DNA of 64,000 nt from Purshia tridentata (GCA_003254885.1 QANT01001752.1:38258-102257), one strand, 5' to 3'; counted from the stretch's first letter, positions 23,721 through 36,633 are shown. Numbers and translations are program-made. The notes: generated from the sequence alone by a model not told the origin.

Positions 23721-23983
23721 CTTGCAAGAACCACGTACAATATATATATTCTCAAAATATTTTTCTTAGATAAGGTGGTCTTCTTCTCACCATCTTGGTA
23801 CGTAAATCATGCTTTTTGATCGCAACATTAATATCACACCATTCTCATGATGATCGGCCTTCAACATCGATCGCTGCTTCCTAACAAAATGAGATTTGGT
23901 GATTAAAGCCATGCACCGGCCATGACTTACGTACACCTTGGCATGCATGCAGTTGTCTGTTTTGTTGTGACGTTCTTATAAGA

Positions 23984-24865
23984 GAATAATTATGATTATC
24001 AACCACACTGTCTAGTCTACATTTAGGGATGAATGGAACATAAATATATATTTGCAAAATGCTAGTGTTTTCTCAAAATTATTTTCATTTGCAAATCCTG
24101 TTCAATTACAGCTCAAGATTCCAACTGGTTCCATCAAGTTTGACTCGATCACACTCCTGACCAATGAAGGAACAAAGACTTTCTTATCACTTTTATTGTA
24201 TAGTGGGGTCAATGACAAATGACAATTAATGCCCTGTTTCTGTAGGTCCTTTAAATAGAATTCAATGTCATAACTAAGTAACACTCATCAAAATTCAAAA
24301 CAACAAAGCAATACTTTCACCAGGACTCCTTATTTTGTTAGCCACAGAAGAAAACTTCTGATTGGGTTTTTGGGGCTAATTTGATGGGGTCTGGTAAAAA
24401 CACGAGTAAATTCATGTCTCCCACTCTACCTAACTGTACATGTTGCAACATTTGTGTGTGTGGTTGGCTCCTTTAATTCATGTCTCCCACTCTACCTTGC
24501 TATAAAATTGCAAAGTCTTTTCGCTCTCATTATGTTTCCTCCTTTTTATTTTATTGATGGGTTTAAATTTTGGGTTCATAAGAGGGGAGGGCCGAGAGTC
24601 AGGCTCCTACATAAGTGCTTTATCATTGATATAATTAAGCCCCCCACTATTTTACTCTTATGATTGACTGCATGCAAGAGTGTAAGGCATTAATCTAGAT
24701 GATGCATACGTATTTGTATATATTTGAGAGAGAAGGTTTCGTTGTGCATGCTCAATATGCACCTAGTTGTACTCATTAAGATTTGATGATCTCTAAATGA
24801 TAATTAAGTTTTTTCGGAGATGGTCCCCTTTTGTCTACTAAATCAGCGCCAAGAAGTAGCAAATT
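23984..24865. repeat. Duplicated spacer unit, copy 2
   Basis: Diverged second copy of 21753-22815 in the same orientation, with the same order of landmarks and many small indels. The match ends with GCGCCAAGAAGTAGCAAA near 24865. Confidence 0.75.
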
Positions 24866-24937
24866 CTCATGCCTTTATTCCTAAATAGGTTGTCTTTGCA
24901 CCATCTTGGTAAATTATGCTTTTTTGGTCCTGGGCCT

Positions 24938-25235
24938 TTGAGTTTATTCCCTGGCTTTATTTTATTCGCCACAGCTAGAATAAAACGTCTATTGGCCGAG
25001 ACTCGAGCTCTAAAAGTTTCATCTTTTACTCTCACCATCGAGTCGAGTGTGCATATAATTCAATTATTTGGTACTGCATGCAATTGTTGTATATATTTGA
25101 GAAATTAGAATGCTTTGTTGTGCATGTTCTCATTATGCACCTAATATATTATGCTCATTAAGATTTGATGGTCTCTAAGTTTTGATGGAGATATATGGTC
25201 CCTTTGTGTCCACTAAAACAGCGCCAAGAAGTATG
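24938..25235. repeat. Duplicated spacer unit, partial copy 3
   Basis: It begins with CCCTGGCTTTATT, CGCCACAG and ACGTCT, matching about 22115-22160. It then jumps to the right-hand module (TTGTGCATGTTCTCATTATG, GATGGTCTCTAAG, GCGCCAAGAAGTA), matching 22690-22805 and 24735-24860. It is a deleted third copy. Confidence 0.65.
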
Positions 25236-26577
25236 TACAACCTGGACTATAAAGACTAGATAAGAAATTTAATTTGATTGGGGCAACTCATCATCATGGA
25301 TTCATGTGTTAAACATGCACTAAAAAGTAGATCTAGAACGACTGGAGGATATCAAGGCTTAGAGTACATACTGCGTAATCAAAATGACATCATATTGTTT
25401 GACAATTGATCGCTTTTGTAGATTTGATTTCACATACTTAATGCCAATGTACGTACCAGCGCATACATGCATCCATTTTCTTAAATATCTCTTATGAACA
25501 TATTTATTGTTTGGTTGTATGTCCACATCTTACAAATTTGAACTCTCTTGCTTGCATTGGAGTTGTTAGTTAAGATAATTAATATTCTTAATTGCTTGAA
25601 TTGTCTTCTTCTGAAAGACCTGCTGGAACCAAGTCAAGTGGGAAATTGCTTGGTATCTTCTTTCCACAAAGATATGGATTAACATTAACATGCATAAAGC
25701 AAGAAAAGAAATCAAAGATACCCCCACAAAGCATAAAGTAATTAGACAAAAGTGAAATCAAGGATATCATTCATCCCTCAACATATCCAATTTAGTTGCA
25801 TATTTATCCCTCTAATAAATTAAACCTTGCAGACTAACTCATGCTTATGGTTATTATTATTAATTTGATCAAATGGGTTTAATGTAAACTTTAATATGCT
25901 TCTCAATCTCAGTTGCTCTCCCACACTCATATCAGTCATTTATTTGATGGGGGAAGCTCCACATGGAGATCTTGTTATGTTTAATTTATACATTGTCATA
26001 AGTTATCTATATATTGGACAATATATTTATCTTTATAGAGATAATATAATATTAATAAAATTATACTATGTGATAGTGTATCGATTACACTAAAAAATCC
26101 CTTCTTGATAAGAGGTCTCCAAAATAAATAATATATGTTATACATAGGCTACCTAGCACATTTACTCGTGATGAATTGGTGATTATATTTCTTATTCATG
26201 TAGATCCACTTACATAAACGGGTCTTAATTTTTGGACTGTAAAATATAGTCCATAAATGTAGAGACTAAAAGGTAAATTACCTTGTACTTCATTCAAATT
26301 AAACTCTACGATTTTCACTTAAATTTCTAATCATATCTGCAACACATTTCAGCTAAAATTAAGTTGTAACATTAATTGATATGAGCATAATAAGTAGCAG
26401 AGTAGGGAGAGCATTTCTACACAATTCAAACAAGTATAGAGAATAAACCACAGAGTCTGTCTGCAGAGTTCCTCTAAAAAAATAAAAAATAGGAAACGAA
26501 AAATCTTAGTCACAGTCCCATAGAGTAGTCTCTTAATTATCAAAATTAATAGCTTGTTAGTTCTTTGCTCATTGGCA
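25236..26577. other. AT-rich spacer
   Basis: No gene or element recognised; it includes the 3' flank of the minus-strand gene that ends at 26578. Confidence 0.4.
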
Positions 26578-27246
26578 TCAAAACATGATCATGGACTGTT
26601 GGACTTCAAGTTTTATTCCTTCTTTCATCCTTCTTATAAAATCATCACATTTCTTGTTCAACTCTTCTGTACTGATCAGCAACCCAGTTCCTTCTTCTCC
26701 TTCTTCTTCATATTCATGATCATCTTTAACAATAACAAACCCACTTCTGTAGTCTTCCTCTTCTTCAATATCCTGAGTAATCAAGACCCTCTTATCTCCT
26801 CCTACTGTGACCAAGACCTCTTCTTCTTCTCTTTCTTGCTCTTTTTCAACTTCCACACTGATAACTTCTTCCATTGCTTTTAGTGCTTTTGTTGCTTTTG
26901 TCTCTGTCAATTCAACCACTCTTTGCAGGCTTTCTCTGTTCTTTCCAGCAGGTAATTCATCATTGTTGAGATTAGACCCTGGTGGAGAAGACCCAATAAG
27001 CCCAGAGTTCTTGACAATAAACACTAAGAGTCCATTGCAGAGCAGGAACATGTAATTCTTATCAAATGAGTAGCTGAACAACTTCACAGAAGGTGAAGAT
27101 ATGAAGGCATTGAAGAAATGAAGAAGGAAAGGAATTGAGGAAGAGTGAGACAAAACGATTGAAATTAAGACTGAGACTGAGACCAAAAACTTGATCACTT
27201 TATTATGATTATGAGATTGGATGCTTGCATGGTTGATATGAACCAT
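26578..27246 (-). CDS. DUF4408/DUF761 domain protein
   Basis: Single exon, 222 residues. The N-terminal third is hydrophobic with likely membrane segments at about 17-40 and 60-77, in the style of DUF4408. The middle is very acidic (runs of Glu, EREEEEVLV and YEEEGEEG). The C-terminus, ELNKKCDDFIRRMKEG, is the DUF761 signature first noted in cotton-fibre-expressed proteins. Biochemical function is unknown for the family; several members respond to stress. The start is the first ATG after a TATA box about 120 bases upstream. The protein is low in complexity but its ends match the family well. Confidence 0.8.
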   Translation of the reverse strand: MVHINHASIQSHNHNKVIKFLVSVSVLISIVLSHSSSIPFLLHFFNAFISSPSVKLFSYSFDKNYMFLLCNGLLVFIVKNSGLIGSSPPGSNLNNDELPAGKNRESLQRVVELTETKATKALKAMEEVISVEVEKEQEREEEEVLVTVGGDKRVLITQDIEEEEDYRSGFVIVKDDHEYEEEGEEGTGLLISTEELNKKCDDFIRRMKEGIKLEVQQSMIMF

Positions 27247-27363
27247 GGTTTGTTCTTGGAGGGATTGTAAGATCTGGGACAGTGTTGGAAGGTTGTGGGT
27301 ATTAATCAGAGAGAGTTAGTGAGCTTTGGTATGCAATTTGCTGAAGACATGAAAATGGTGGAT

Positions 27364-27373
27364 GCTTATATAG
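27364..27373 (-). promoter_or_regulatory. TATA box of the DUF761 gene
   Basis: On the minus strand CTATATAAGC lies about 120 bases before the ATG, a normal plant spacing allowing a leader of roughly 85-90 bases. Confidence 0.6.
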
Positions 27374-28739
27374 TAGCTAATTTAGACCCCATCTGAGTCT
27401 AACTACCTTTTTTTTCGAAGACTAAGAAGAGTTAAGTCATGGTCCTTGCAAAAAAAGAAAAGAAATTTATGGTGGTTCCTTGAACTGTCTTATTACTTAC
27501 CTCTTTAAGGCCGAGAAAATTAGGTTTGCCTTTATATTTTCACTTGAGGATCCCCATCTTTTTAGGTAGTAGCTTTCTCTATTTGATGTTATACCATTGA
27601 AAAGTTCAGAGAAAAGGTTCTTATATATCAGGTAATAAAACCTTTTATTGAAAGATGGTTGGATTTAATGGTCTCCTTTAATTTAATTTTTCATATATGT
27701 AGTTGAATAGTAATTTCAGGGGTTAATTTTGAGGATGGTCCATTGAATTTGTAGCTTGATGGAGGAATGATCAAGGATGGCATATCTTAAAGTTTTGGTA
27801 TATGGGTAGGCATGGAGTGAAAGTATGCGAAATAACATGCAAAGAGTGTAATTGTGTTAGTACTAAGAAATTAAATCTTAAATTTTGAAGGTATAAAAAT
27901 ATGAAAATTTCGTATGAAGAAAACTATAAACTCATACATTGTATATTCAAACTTTATATAAACAAATTTAAATTTACTTAATATTTAATTACACAAATTG
28001 AGAATTTATCTTAAACTTTTATAGTAGGTCACTATGAGAGTAAATCATTAAGTTCGTCTAATACCCCTAAAATTCTTTTGGACAATTCCTTAATCCCTAA
28101 CTTTCTAACATTGATGGTTGTTAAAGAATGTCTTAAAGCATAAATAGGTGGTCTTGCTATCTTTACTTTGATTTCTAGAAATTCGAAAAGATAAGTCATA
28201 TAATATTGTACAGTGTGGTCAATTAATATTAGGCGCGATAATCTATTTTGTCGTGGGATTACTTATAATTCCAAGGTCAACTTATTGAATAAGGATTGAC
28301 TAAGATGTTAAGGACGACCTCCGGTCCATAAGTCAAGCAAATAGCGAGTGTGGTTTTGTGTTTTCAAATTAGTAATTGAAGTTAAAATAGATATTGTGCT
28401 TACTTGATGGTACATAATTGAATGATCTTATCTTACCATGTGAAGACCATGTCAAGACGCGTGGAATGGTGTTGAAAAGAATCCAGTAGTGTTCACATTC
28501 TGCATTGCCACGTGTAACCCCCAAGTCTTGGCTAATATTCTGGTTTGTTTTTTCAGTCTTTTAACTAATAATCGTTCAATATTTGTTCACCTACCCTTAC
28601 TCATCATTTGGTTTGACAGAGAGGGTTGATTCGGTCTAAAATGAAGCTAAAGAAAAAGCTATGCATTTAAATTTGTGTCAATATTTTACACTTCTATGCA
28701 ATAATATTTATATTTTAATTATCTGATCTAAAAACGAAT
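27374..28739. other. Spacer
   Basis: AT-rich with no supported gene; upstream regulatory sequence of the DUF761 gene is expected in its left part. Confidence 0.4.
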
Positions 28740-29060
28740 TTTTATAGGAACGTTGCTTCTTCCTCTTGGGTGTTTCTGTTCTTCTCAGCAAATAGAAATA
28801 TTGGTTATTCTTTACGGGTTGAATCTCAATTTAGGTGCGGGAATTGGTTTTATTTATTTTGAGTCTGACGCGCAAGTAGTTATCTTTCGCTTTTAGTCTG
28901 CCAGTGTTGATTTGATACCTGATGGATGGTTATCTACTGGAAGAGACTAAAGGGGTTTTGAAATTTGTTTTCTCATTTGATTTGTCATTATGTTCAGACT
29001 TTGTAATAAAGCAGCGCACATACTTGCTCAATTTGCATTGAGTATTGCTCAAAGCGTTAT
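28740..29060 (+). pseudogene. RVT_3-type RNase H-like fragment
   Basis: The plus strand reads EILVILYGLNLNLGAGI, ESDAQVVIF, then after several stops and a likely small indel CNKAAHILAQFALSI. This order (a GL...G helix, ESDAQVV, then a C/ANxAAHxLAQFAL block) is the plant reverse transcriptase-like RVT_3 domain, an RNase H fold found in LINE-derived sequences. At least three in-frame stops show it is dead. Confidence 0.75.
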
Positions 29061-29233
29061 ATGAATTTCTTATTTTAAATATTGGGCTCATGTGGGCATT
29101 GCGGGGGATTGTCTATGACATAGGCCGAGTAGACTAAATTAGACTTGATTTTAAATTGGGCCATTCTTATTTTAAAACACTAGGCCTAAATCTAAAGTTG
29201 CTCCTTTTTTTTGTTTTTCCTTTTTGGTGAAAG

Positions 29234-29242
29234 TATATAATA
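29234..29242 (+). promoter_or_regulatory. Possible TATA box of the G6PDH gene
   Basis: TATATAATA about 210 bases upstream of the G6PDH ATG. There is no intervening ATG in the last 100 bases of the leader. Assignment is by position only. Confidence 0.35.
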
Positions 29243-29450
29243 TCTTTCTTTTGCTAAGCAACGAACAAGGTTCGTAAGAAGTGAGTACATATGATGAGTC
29301 TATGACACCAAGCAAAGTATATAGATTACAAATAGACATATATTCAACATCATTCATTTAACAACACATTATCTGTGAGTTGTTTAGATACTTGTTATCT
29401 CTCTCACATTATTTGCTCAATTTGAGCTTTATCTTGCTTGAACTTATTGC

Positions 29451-32400
29451 ATGGCGACGCACCTGAGTCCCTGTTCATCTTCTTCAACCTCATTCACACC
29501 CTCTTCTTTCAAGAACGAGACACCCCAGTTCAGCAAATTCATCACTTTAATAAGAGAAGCGCATTCCTGCAAATGGGTCTCTCAGATTCGCCCAAGAAAC
29601 TCCGCCAGACAGAACTTTCAGCTCAAATCGTCAAATGGGCATCCACTCAATGCTGTGTCTTTTCATGACGGTCCGTTACTTGATTTCTCTGTTGTTATGT
29701 GCTATCCCTTTTGGTCGTTTTGTTAAATTCCTTGAATGATTACTTTGATTATGTGCTTCCAACATGTGAATTTTCAATTCCCATTTTCCACTTCTCATAA
29801 TAGATGATTAATTACTTAGGAGCATTAGTTTAACTGTCAGGCCCTTTTATTTTCAACCATGTCTAATGCTTTTCTGACAAGTTTAAATAAGCAAATTTGA
29901 TCACCGGGAAATTATACTTCTATTTAACCTGAATTGAATGCTTATCCATACAATTTTAACAATAACAATTCCAATTCCAATCAGTGATTGTAAACTGTAA
30001 AGTAACTTCTTTTGGAAGCTGAGGTGTGTTTGAATTTTCAATCCACCTCCTTTTTTATCTTGGTGCTCCATTTAGTTGTCTGTAATCTATTGCATATCAT
30101 GTACTAAGTTAATGTTCTTTGTTTGGTTTATCACTGCTCAATATTAAATGGGTATTTGGTGCAGCTGGAAATCCGCTGGGGAAAGAACATATTGAGCCTC
30201 ATGGCAAAGAGGGGTCTTTTCCCATCTTAGATTCAAAAAATGTTAAATCTAATTTAAGCATAACTGTTGTTGGTGCTTCTGGAGACCTGGCCAAGAAGAA
30301 GATTTTTCCAGCTCTTTTTGCTCTTTATTATGAAGGTTGCCTACCTAAGGTTCTAGTCTTCATCTCTTCATCAATTTTTCACTTTGCACGGGTACCAATC
30401 ACAATGGCTAACTACATTCTGTATGTTATTATCTTCATGTAGAATTTTATGATATTTGGTTTTGCTCGAACTAAAATGGCTGATCAAGAGCTAAGGAACA
30501 TGATTAGCAAAACCTTGACTTGCAGAATAGATAAGAGGTATTTGATTTCTTTCTTCGTTCTATCTTTTTATCTAAGTCACAGTGAACATGTGATTTTTTG
30601 AAATCTTTGCATTTTCTATAAATTGACATGCAGCAATGACTCACAGGGAAAATTGTGAGGACAAAATGGATGAGTTCTTGAAAAGATGCTTCTACCATGC
30701 TGGTCAGTATAATTCTGAGGAGCATTTCACAGAACTAGACAGCAAGCTGAAAGAGAAAGAGGTAATGTGCTTAGTACAGTTATTGTTGCGAGCGTATAAA
30801 ATGGTAATTGTCATAATAAAGCTTCAGAAACTTCATAAAAAATTCAATAAATGTATGTAAATTGGACTCTTAAGGCGCATGGCAGAATATTCTTAAGTCT
30901 GGCATTAAATATTATAATTATTTGGATGTACTGATTTAGTAATCTTCAAAATAGATTTGGTTACATTTATGGAATTATATCCTAAAGTCCAGGTGTCCCT
31001 GGAATCTTACCATACTTACTATGTCTCTACAATTTTTCATGTTCTGTTGAGACCTTGAGAGTGAAGGTCAATGTCATAATATCATTTTCAATTCCTTAAG
31101 ATAGTATAAAAATTATTATCCAAGAAGAGCTGACCTTTGAAAAGGAAATCCTAGGTAAAGAGCCAGATCTTAAACTTTTAATTTCACATTGACTCTAGTG
31201 GGAAGGTTATAAAAACGAGTTAAGCATTCAGAGATGTTGCAATAATCTCAAATGCTGATCTGAAAATATATAACTTGGAGAACATGTTGCTGACAGATTT
31301 TCTGTGCTTCCCTCTGAACTAAATTGATTTACATAAAAAAATTATTATTTTTAATAAACGGTTTGATACTTTGATGGTGCTCATTTCCAGGCTGGAAGCC
31401 TGTCAAATAGGTTATTTTACTTATCAATACCTCCAAACATATTTGTGGATGTGGTGAGATGTGCCAGCCTTAGAGCTTCTTCAGCAAATGGGTGGACAAG
31501 GGTCATTGTTGAAAAGCCATTTGGTCGCGACGCCGAATCATCTGCTGAGCTAACCAGATGTTTAAAACAATACCTTAATGAAGACCAAATATTTAGGTGA
31601 CTTTTGCTTGCATGTGATTTAAATAGTCAGATTTATAGATATAGAGAAAGAAGTTTGATCTTCTACCTAATATTTCAGGATTGACCATTACTTGGGCAAG
31701 GAGCTTGTCGAAAATCTATCAGTGCTTCGCTTCTCAAATCTTGTTTTTGAACCTGTCTGGTCCCGGAACTACATTCGCAATGTGCAACTGATATTTTCTG
31801 AAGATTTTGGCACAGAGGGAAGAGGGGGGTGAGTTTCTTTCTGGACAATGTTGTAGGAAATAAAATTATTCAATCACCTCGTTGTGTTTGCCCTTGTTTC
31901 CAGATATTTTGATAAATATGGAATCATACGAGACATTATGCAAAATCATCTACTGCAAATACTAGCACTCTTTGCAATGGAAACGCCTGTCAGCTTAGAT
32001 GCCGAGGACATTAGGAATGAAAAGGTATTGATCGTTTTCTGTTTCCAATGTCTTTAAGGTTTTAGGAACTTTTATCCCAGCATGTTATGGAAAACCTACG
32101 TGAATGCTCTCATTGTGAGATGATCATTATATATTTGATTGTTGGAGATGGTCTGAACTCAGGTAAAGGTTCTAAGATCAATGAGGCCACTACTGCTTGA
32201 AGATGTAGTCATTGGTCAATATAAGGGCCACAGCAGGGGCAGTAAATCATATCCTGCTTATATAGATGACCCAACTGTGCCAAAAGATAGTATCACCCCT
32301 ACATTTGCAGCAGCAGCTCTCTTTATTGATAATGCCAGATGGGATGGGGTTCCTTTCCTGATGAAAGCAGGAAAGGCCCTCCATACTAAGAGGTACGTAG

Positions 32401-33054
32401 AAATTTTTCATCTATTTAAAGATTATTTCTTTTGAAATTCTCTCATTGTGAAGATTTAATAGTTAGTGACCTGAACTTTTTGCAATAATCACCCAGAGCA
32501 GAGATTAGAGTCCAATTCAGGCATGTCCCAGGTAACTTATACAAACGGAACTTTGGAACTGATTTAGACAAGGCTACAAATGAGCTTGTGCTGCGTGTAC
32601 AACCTGATGAAGCCATATATTTGAAGATCAACAACAAAGTCCCTGGTCTTGGAATGAGACTAGATCGAAGTGACCTAAATTTGCTGTATCGAGCAAGGTG
32701 TGGCCTAAATAATATAATAGGTCTTTTATGCATAACAATAATGCAACAGTATTTTTGTGTCAACATAATGAAGGCATCACTGAAAATTTGACCTTAATGT
32801 GAAGGTATCCAAGCGAAATACCAGATGCATATGAGAGGCTACTGTTAGATGCAATTGAAGGGGAACGAAGGTTGTTCATAAGAAGTGATGAGCTTGATGC
32901 TGCCTGGGCACTATTCACACCATTGTTGAAGGAGCTTGAAGGGAAGAAGATTGTTCCTGAACTCTACCCCTATGGTAGTCGAGGACCGGTAGGACCACAT
33001 TATCTTGCTGCAAAGCACAATGTTAGATGGGGTGATCTCGGTGATGAGGACTAG
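29451..33054 (+). CDS. G6PD: Plastidic glucose-6-phosphate dehydrogenase, P2 type
   Basis: Ten exons: 29451-29670, 30165-30349, 30443-30537, 30647-30761, 31391-31596, 31679-31828, 31904-32024, 32163-32392, 32497-32697, 32805-33054. All junctions are GT-AG and the product is 590 residues. It oxidises glucose 6-phosphate to 6-phosphogluconolactone with NADP+, the first step of the oxidative pentose phosphate pathway. Residues 1 to about 70 are a Ser-rich transit peptide. The NADP-binding [10 protein letters not shown] is at 110-119, the substrate site [11 protein letters not shown] at 274-284 and the catalytic NHLLQ His at 339. Two cysteines, Cys162 and Cys170 (TLTCRID and ENCEDKM), have the spacing of the thioredoxin-regulated pair in chloroplast isoforms, so light inactivation is expected. 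The ending [13 protein letters not shown] and [15 protein letters not shown] fit the P2 group, not the divergent P0 group. In exon 4 the acceptor is the second AG, at 30645-30646. Confidence 0.95.
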
Positions 33055-35130
33055 GTGTAAAGTTGCGAAGAGCTTTGTTCTGTGTGATTTTGTATCCTTA
33101 AGGCTGGTTTCTTGTTCCCATTTAAGCCATTGATTCTTTTCAGTGCACAAATTGAAATTCCAGTTGTTTCTGTTTGCACACAAGGAAATAGCTGTTTGGA
33201 ATACTTTGAAGTGTAAACAGTATCAGTGTGATTATTGAATGCGTCACAACTTGCAAAAATAGACTAATAATCATACAGTAGTGGATTGTTGTCAGCCCAA
33301 ATAGGAGCAATCCGAGCTGAGTCCGAATAATGGTATCAGGCCCAATATCCTTGTCTGTATTTGGTCCAACATGTTCTTGCTTGCTCTCAAATACAGCTCA
33401 CCCGAAATGATTTTGGGCTAAAAATAGTGAGAACCTGGCTCATTCAGCCTATTATTTTGATAGCCACACCAGTAATTGGGTACTATAACTTACATTTGTT
33501 TGTTAATTCTCTCTAAATCTCCATTTGGTTCAAGGAGAACTAATGAACGAGATCCCATTCTGCAACTTAAGCATGAAGAGGAAGAGCTTTTGAGCATCGA
33601 AAAACATTAAGCTAACCTTGGAAGTAAACCATATAAGAAAGTTTGCATGGAACTTAATTAAAATCAAAGTCCACATTGTGAAATAAAAATCAGAGTTGAA
33701 AAGGAGAGTGGTTGAAGCAAAATGTTAAGATAATGGTTAATGGGTTTTGTTTTCTGTTTTTTTGTTTTTTGGCCAAGTTATATAATGGGTTTTGTTTAAT
33801 AATGAAAGAATGAATGAGAGTGATGTGGGTTGATTATAAAATTGGAGAGGTGGGTGGGTCCATGAGTAAATATATAAGTTGACTGACAAAGGGAAAGGGA
33901 AAGGGAGGGAGGGAGAGAGAGAGGTGAATTAATATTCTGAAGGAAGGGAAAGCAGAAGGGCAGAGAAGGCATGCAGTGATGGGGTGTACCTGTATCCAGT
34001 AGGACCTGTACCAGTGAAGATGGATATTGGTTATGATAGTTACAGACTGAGAAAGTGGCAGGTCTGAGGACTGAGGACTGAGTAGTAGAGTAGAGTAGCA
34101 GGCTTAGTATTATGTAGGCTGTAGGTTGGGGACTAGGGCCCTAATTAATAGTCAGACTCTACCAGACCAGAGATAGAAAGATAGAGAGAGAGTGAAAAGA
34201 TAGATTCAGATTTCAGAGAGAGAGAGAGAGAGAGAGAGAAAGAAGGGAAGTAGTTGTTGTACTTTCCTTGTTAAAAGATCTTTCAGTTATATTCCATCGA
34301 GAACTTCTCCGCTGATTAGACATGAGCATGCCATCCCCATTCTTAGTCAATAAAGCACGCTCTCTTGTCTCTCTGCTCGGTCCCACCTAATCCCTTCCTC
34401 TTCTTCATTTCTTTTTCTCACGCTCTCATCCATTGCATGCCCATACACGCGCCACTCCTTCATGTTCATACAATTAATGTTAGAAAACTTTGGATTATCT
34501 TTAGTGGACTGAGAGTAAACTTGGGAAGTTATAGCAACAATTCAAACTAATCATCATCCAAATCTACTCCTTTATCGAAAATCATATATATACAGTACAG
34601 TAAATAAGTTTGTGCATGGCACATCGTCAATCATCTCATATCATTTGCAATGGTCCGGTGGTCGCTGGTACAAAAATGAGGCCACAACTTCACGCTTCCT
34701 TTACTTTTAGCATTTTGCTACCCATTAAGTCTATAACATAAACCTCTATATTATCACAAAACTTTAACTTCGTTTAATCCAATTTTTTTCGTGAGATATA
34801 CACTTTGGGAACATTTAATCGATTAATAATAATAAAAAAGAAACGCATATCAAAAGTATCCCTCAATCAATTCCTTCATTAATGGAGATCGAACTTATGA
34901 AGATAAATTAAAAATAAAAACGAAATGTAATTAGTAATTTTCATGTAGTTAATTGAGGTCAAAAGTTCTCTAGTTGGAGTGGATATCTTCTATTTTCACA
35001 TATTTTATATTTCTGGGTCTTCTCTTTACAAAATTGATAAAAAATAAAATAAGGATTAAGAAGTATATTTTGGATGAAGATCTCATATTCTCAAATAATT
35101 TGTTCTTTTCTATTCTTTCTTTACAAAATT
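33055..35130. other. Spacer with GA-rich tract
   Basis: G6PDH 3' flank followed by purine-rich sequence (33885-33925 and 34150-34240). No coding region or known RNA gene recognised. Confidence 0.4.
34215..34239. repeat. (AG)n microsatellite
   Basis: About 12 uninterrupted AG units within a larger purine-rich region. Confidence 0.95.
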
Positions 35131-35356
35131 AATAAAAATTTTTTAAAAAATAAAATAATAATTAAGAAACATAGAAAAACAAAGTATTTAAAGATAAAAG
35201 ATCTCTACCCGCATATTTCAAATTCTGTAAATATGAACAGTCATAAAAAAATTTTTTTAAAAATAAAATAATAATTAAGAAACATAGAAAAACAAAGTAT
35301 TTAAAGATAAAAGATCTCTGCCCGCATATTTCAAATTCTGTAAATATGAACAGTCA
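35131..35356. repeat. 113-bp tandem duplication
   Basis: Two adjacent copies with a 113-base period: landmarks ATTAAGAAACATAG at 35161 and 35274, and AATATGAACAGTCA ending at 35243 and 35356. Apart from the junction poly-A/T, the only clear difference is CTACCC versus CTGCCC. Confidence 0.92.
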
Positions 35357-36633
35357 AGTAAAAAACAGGAGATCTCTGCATAATTGAATCTTCTCATCCC
35401 ACCTGGCCAAAAAAAGAAAGAAAGAATCTTCTCATCCCTTCTAACAAAAAAACAAATTTGTAATATCCATGAAATTATAATCTCTTCGTTAAACGTACGG
35501 ATTCGTATTTATTGCTCATAAAAAGGAGTCACACCAGCTGTCTGTAGAGCAGAATAAATTTTCATTTATCACACACACCACTAGGAAGTTGGAAGCGAAC
35601 CGGGCCAAAAGTTGTTAATTAAAAATTGAATATCCATTAGAGACTTGTATATTAAGGGCAGCGGTTTCCAGAAAGAAGCAGTAGTTGGTGGTACTAATAA
35701 TAATCAGTATGACCAGACACGCACGCCTTGCAAAACATCCTCAAAAACAAACAATTATTAATTTATTTCTTCTGTCTGATGAATTGATTAATTAAATTTC
35801 CAAAATGCGATGGTTTTTTTGGTTCACTTTATTTTTGGGTAAGGCTGGCATCCTATTTTGTAGACAATCATCTGCCAACACATTATACTAAACAAACAGA
35901 GACACACAGAGAAAGAGTCCCAAAAGGACCAAAGAGATGGTAGTGTTAAAAATCCCCTGAAAAATCCAGGGGCTTATTCAAAAGCCCTGCGGTCTCAGAA
36001 GTGACTCAGTCCCCCACTCCACAAATAAGCCTCTATGCATCAAACCCACCCCCACCATCGCCGTCTTTGCAGGGCGGCAAATATTGACCTTCCCATCCAT
36101 CCATCCATCCATTTTCCATACATCATAAATTCACCAAAATCCAATTTTTTTTATTTTCATCTCACTACAAAAATTCAATAGTACAAGGATCATACAACGT
36201 CAACTCTACCTGTCCTATACTATAAAAAGAAATGTAAATGGCAGCTTCTTGTGAATATTGTCATTTGGGTTAAAATACACTCTTAAATTTGTTAATTTTA
36301 TTCGATAAAAATAATACGTAAGGTGAATGAACGAGTGAATATATTTTAAATTTTTGGATAAATTATTGTTTAGAAATTCTCAAATATGGATATTAGTTTG
36401 CAGATTTCTTTTTTCGACTGGTCGTATCTCTTATACGAAAAAGAAGTTGCGGGAATCTCCTAGAAAAAAACTCTACTGTTGTTGTTAATCAAATTAACGA
36501 AATTAAATAGGCGTTATCAAATTGCAAGCATTAAAATTAACACAAATGAAACTATAAATAATCAAAATAAAAAATTGCCTAAACAAAATGTGGTAGATGT
36601 ACATGTATATGATGGAGAGAGAGTGTGAAATTG
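35357..36633. other. SAP upstream region
   Basis: Contains a short (CCAT)n tract at about 36094-36113. A CACTACAAAAATT string at 36173 resembles a CACTA end, but no partner is seen. The segment probably includes SAP regulatory sequence. Confidence 0.4.

Noticed and set aside
33880-34330. Possible miRNA precursor or ncRNA in purine-rich sequence
   Set aside because: No known miRNA sequence and no long stem was found; low-complexity GA tract explains the look.
36173-36190. CACTACAAAAATT resembling a CACTA transposon end
   Set aside because: No inverse partner, target duplication or subterminal repeats were seen nearby.
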